A stretch of 8,286 nt of DNA, from positions 1-8,286 of the forward strand of contig CAMEPN010000062.1 in assembly GCA_945931735.1 (NCBI GenBank), read 5' to 3'. Each line of letters opens with the position of its first letter. Position 1 is the first letter of the stretch. This DNA comes from an uncultured Clostridia bacterium. Lineage in GTDB: Bacteria; Bacillota; Clostridia; Oscillospirales; Ruminococcaceae. The notes under the pieces are model-generated. The model saw only the letters and a list, made by a program, of their open reading frames with translations, was not told the origin of the DNA and did no database searches. The translations under genes and the position numbers were made by a program. Below, piece by piece: positions 6,392 to 8,286 of this stretch.

Positions 6392-7330
6392 TTATTCCGC
6401 AACTCTTGATTCAGAATCAAGAGATTGCACATAAAATGAATCATCAATTTCGGAAGTATCAATAATTTCCGATGAATGAGATTCATTTTCAGATATGTTT
6501 TCGTTAATATTTCGGTTTCGTAATTCAACCGTCCCGTTAGTCCATAGAACAATTAATATAATTACAAAAGCAATAACAGCTATATCAAAGGTTATTACAG
6601 GCTTTATTGGAATTATTCGCTTGTCATTACGAACCAATTTATCAATGAACATAAATAACAAATAAAGAACATTCACAAGAGTAAAGCCAATAAGCAAAAT
6701 AACAAGAACAACTCTATATATGCTTGATTTGTGCATATTCTCAAGGACTGAAGTCGAGAACGTAATTCCGCCTGTGAAAGCCAGTATTATTGCAGCAAAA
6801 ATACCTAAAATAGCAATATACTCTTTTTGCGAGGATTTAATCTTTTTTTCCACTCGCTCTAATTTGCTTTGCGATTTATTAATGCTTTCGTCAAGTTGTT
6901 TAAGCCTTTGCTCCTGTTGTTTCAGCCTGTTCTCTTGAGAATATCTCCAATTTTCGGCTTCATCAGTAAGTACTAGTGAACTTAACAAATTAACATCATC
7001 ATACAATTTCCGAATATGTGCTTGAATGTCCTTAGATGTTCCATCGGAGGCTATATTCTTCTGTTGGTATCCTTGACGAATAAGATCTAAATTCTGACCT
7101 AAAACATCAATACTACCCTCTACACTATCCGATTGTAGATTTTTCAGAACAACAAAAATATCTGATGAATAATGTTGAAATTTTTCATCCCAATACAAGC
7201 GCTCCAATTCTTGATAGAAATTGGAGCGCTTTTTCTTACCAGAATCCTGCAATGCATCTTGGGATTTTGAAAGGTCAAACAAAAGGTTTCTAAAATCTAC
7301 CCTTAACTTTTCTTCATTTTGCACATCCAT
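6392..7330 (-). CDS. Coiled-coil protein with three membrane segments; candidate toxin/effector partner of the Panacea protein
   Basis: The family is not one I recognise. The 312 residues show a soluble, charged, largely helical N-terminal domain (about 1-125), a heptad-rich coiled coil (about 126-170, 'ENRLKQQEQRLKQLDESINK'), then three hydrophobic segments: 171-190 ('YIAILGIFAAIILAF'), about 205-228 ('VVLVILLIGFTLVNVLYLLF') and 247-264 ('FDIAVIAFVIILIVLW'). An acidic, Ser/Glu-rich tail follows (270-312). There is no signal peptide. The gene starts 6 nt after the stop of the DUF4065 gene; the best ribosome binding site, AGGAGG, lies inside the last codons of that gene, about 15 nt from the ATG, so translation is probably coupled and weaker. 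Toxins paired with Panacea antitoxins are very diverse and include membrane-acting ones, so a membrane-damaging toxin is the leading guess. A membrane-anchored sensor of a defence system is an alternative. Its AT-rich composition differs from the glyQS side. Confidence 0.8.
   Translation of the reverse strand: MDVQNEEKLRVDFRNLLFDLSKSQDALQDSGKKKRSNFYQELERLYWDEKFQHYSSDIFVVLKNLQSDSVEGSIDVLGQNLDLIRQGYQQKNIASDGTSKDIQAHIRKLYDDVNLLSSLVLTDEAENWRYSQENRLKQQEQRLKQLDESINKSQSKLERVEKKIKSSQKEYIAILGIFAAIILAFTGGITFSTSVLENMHKSSIYRVVLVILLIGFTLVNVLYLLFMFIDKLVRNDKRIIPIKPVITFDIAVIAFVIILIVLWTNGTVELRNRNINENISENESHSSEIIDTSEIDDSFYVQSLDSESRVAE
6403..6423. repeat. 21-bp palindrome at the 3' end of the membrane-protein gene
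   Basis: CTCTTGATTC (6403-6412) and GAATCAAGAG (6414-6423) are perfect inverted copies around one base. It lies in the last codons before the stop at 6392. No T-run follows, so it is not an ordinary terminator. Confidence 0.7.
7198..7230 (+). terminator. Terminator-like 12-bp perfect hairpin inside the membrane-protein gene, antisense strand
   Basis: AGCGCTCCAATT (7198-7209) pairs perfectly with AATTGGAGCGCT (7219-7230) around 9 nt. On the + strand TTTTTCTT follows directly, so it is a complete intrinsic terminator for antisense transcripts. In the sense mRNA the same hairpin falls at about codons 34-45 and has no U-tract, where it could slow ribosomes or polymerase. Confidence 0.65.
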
Positions 7331-7336
7331 ACTTGC

Positions 7337-7765
7337 TTAATTGTCCCTCCTAATTAAGTCAATATTAATGGTAGCACGATTGCCTTCACCGTTTCGATAT
7401 GTCTTATCCCAAGCTCCGCCTGCTTTATGTGTATCATTCACCAAATCCCACGGCTTTAAAATACGTTTTTCTTCAACAATTTTATTTACCAATTCAAAAT
7501 CATCGATTTCAATGTTACTAGCATTATCATACCGGTTTCCAATCGGCATTGCACCATAATAGCAAAATGCATAATAAACTTCAGGAACAACAGGTCCAAA
7601 TTTCCATGCCTCTATTTCATCTATGAATGCACGTTCATTATATTTGCGTAAATGATCCCTCTGGACATAATAAAGAATTTTCTGCAATTGAAGATTGGTA
7701 ATGGGATGATTGTCATCAACGCATTTGTTTACTATATATTTTGCTAACTCAATTGCTGTTGTCAT
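7337..7765 (-). CDS. Panacea/DUF4065 (SocA-like) domain protein, candidate antitoxin
   Basis: The 142 residues are essentially one complete DUF4065 domain. Hallmarks are 'LQLQKILYYVQRDHL' (25-39), 'EIEAWKFGPVVPEVYYAF' (50-67) with 'YYG' (69-71), and the C-terminal 'PWDLVNDTHKAGGAW' (105-119). In this family (SocA, GepA and the Panacea antitoxins) the domain neutralises unrelated toxins encoded beside it, or acts as a proteolytic adaptor. Start: the ATG at 7765 has AAAGGAG 8 nt upstream; the in-frame ATG at 7783 overlaps that site and is rejected. It is the first gene of a two-gene operon with the membrane protein at 6392-7330, which begins 6 nt after its stop, the usual antitoxin-first order. 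The promoter is at 7890-7918 and two phased repeats in the leader may be an autoregulatory operator. There is no visible DNA-binding domain, so regulation by this protein alone is uncertain. Confidence 0.9.
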   Translation of the reverse strand: MTTAIELAKYIVNKCVDDNHPITNLQLQKILYYVQRDHLRKYNERAFIDEIEAWKFGPVVPEVYYAFCYYGAMPIGNRYDNASNIEIDDFELVNKIVEEKRILKPWDLVNDTHKAGGAWDKTYRNGEGNRATINIDLIRRDN

Positions 7766-7828
7766 AAAACCATCTCCTTTCAAATGAAATAATAAAGATT
7801 CAAAAACACTTTTCTCTCCCTATATTTC

Positions 7829-7863
7829 ATTATATGCAATAATCAACTGCAATTGTATGCAAT
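7829..7863. promoter_or_regulatory. Candidate operator: two direct repeats with 23-nt period
   Basis: ATTATATGCAAT (7829-7840) and ATTGTATGCAAT (7852-7863) match at 11 of 12 positions, and at 13 of 15 when extended. They start 23 nt apart, about two helical turns. They lie 20-55 nt downstream of the predicted start of the DUF4065 operon, where a bound protein would block elongation. Confidence 0.45.
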
Positions 7864-7889
7864 CATTTTATAAAAGCTTTTCTACGATT

Positions 7890-7918
7890 ATTATACCATA
7901 AATCAACCGAATTTTCAA
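7890..7918 (-). promoter_or_regulatory. Sigma-A promoter of the DUF4065 operon
   Basis: TTGAAA (7913-7918) and perfect TATAAT (7890-7895) on the - strand are separated by 17 nt, with an extended -10 TGG. The predicted start near 7883 gives a leader of about 118 nt. Confidence 0.8.
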
Positions 7919-7987
7919 CCCCCATTTTGAAAAACAAGATACTCAGATCAATAAGCATATAACCAAAAGAAAACTTTCGTTGATTTC

Positions 7988-8020
7988 TAACAACAATGCT
8001 TGCTCATTATTGTTATTTTT
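7988..8020 (+). terminator. Possible terminator, + strand
   Basis: TAACAACAATG (7988-7998) pairs with CATTATTGTTA (8005-8015) with one mismatch around a 6-nt loop, followed by TTTTT. The stem is AT-rich and weak. Apart from this, the promoter and the repeats, I see nothing in the gene-free stretch 7766-8136. Confidence 0.35.
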
Positions 8021-8136
8021 GCACAAATAATATTAACCAAAGAAATCTTCACGGTTAAAACTTAAACTTAATATAAATCATAAGTGTTTACAGCCACGAC
8101 AACCATCGGCAAAACGTTACGACAAAGCGATCAACT

Positions 8137-8286
8137 TTAACGATGTGAATGCGTTCTAACACGAACAAGGCGCGTTTCCTGCCGTTGTAAATCAACAAGT
8201 TGAAATAGTCGGATATCAGCGGGAATATCATTCATATCCGGCGCAGTATCGCCAAAAATATCAATGACGTTGATGTGTGAACCCCG
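8137..8286 (-). other. Open frame entering from the right edge; possible gene end or debris
   Basis: On the - strand a frame is open from the window edge to a TAA at 8137, giving 49 residues ('VIDIFGDTAPDMNDIPADIR', ending 'LVRVRTHSHR'). It could be the C-terminus of a gene outside the window. On the + strand the same DNA also reads protein-like pieces ('RYDKAINFNDVNAF', then a stop, then 'QREYHSYPAQYRQKYQ'), with codons more like the GC-rich genes of this window. Both cannot be right, and decay of a + strand gene is a fair alternative. Confidence 0.25.

Noticed and set aside
6233..6409. A 58-codon + strand ORF starting MQSKRFSPQN
   Set aside because: It has no ribosome binding site at a usable distance and runs into the 3' end of the convergent membrane-protein gene; its composition looks random. 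It could be decayed coding debris but is not supportable as a gene.
1..8286. CRISPR arrays, tRNA or rRNA genes
   Set aside because: No regularly spaced repeats with unique spacers, no cloverleaf-like or rRNA-like segments were seen on either strand.

Overview
The window looks like chromosome of a clostridial Bacillota bacterium, probably Oscillospiraceae/Ruminococcus-like. The basis is a dimeric (alpha2-type) bacterial glycyl-tRNA synthetase, consensus sigma-A promoters with 17-bp spacers, AGGAGG-type ribosome binding sites and intrinsic terminators. The lineage is an inference from style and protein sequence, not a database result.

Layout. Positions 1-5060 are moderately GC-rich and carry the recognisable chromosomal genes: the 3' end of a DUF4179/DUF5643-like (anti-sigma-type) protein on the + strand; a tiny ORF boxed between two terminators; a complete glyQS on the - strand with a textbook promoter; a patch of gene debris at 2340-2890 (a receiver-like/ABC-tail chimera on -, a 71-aa unknown protein on +); and a PAS-PAS-GGDEF diguanylate cyclase on -, whose GAF-like N-terminus is separated by a one-base frameshift. 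That cyclase gene has a strong promoter and a leader of about 135 nt with three hairpins.

From about 5060 to the right edge the DNA is AT-richer and looks like accessory, largely decayed material. 5276-5590 is a structured stretch with terminator-like hairpins, a 26-bp perfect palindrome, DnaA-box-like 9-mers and a protein-like ORF with no good start; it may be a dispersed repeat. 5677-6179 holds gene remnants, the last of which reads as the C-terminal catalytic half of a tyrosine recombinase with an internal stop and eroded catalytic residues, so an integrated element probably once ended here.

The most interesting intact unit is the two-gene - strand operon at 6392-7765. The first gene encodes a Panacea/DUF4065 (SocA-like) protein, a family known as promiscuous antitoxins. 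The second starts 6 nt after it and encodes a 312-aa unknown protein with a soluble N-terminal domain, a coiled coil and three predicted membrane segments. By position it is the candidate toxin or membrane effector. The operon has a near-consensus extended -10 promoter, two 23-bp-phased near-identical 12-mers in its leader (candidate operator), a 12-bp perfect hairpin early in the partner gene and a 21-bp palindrome at its 3' end. The setting (decayed integrase next door, AT-rich DNA) fits a horizontally acquired toxin-antitoxin or phage-defence cassette. Function is inferred from family and layout only.
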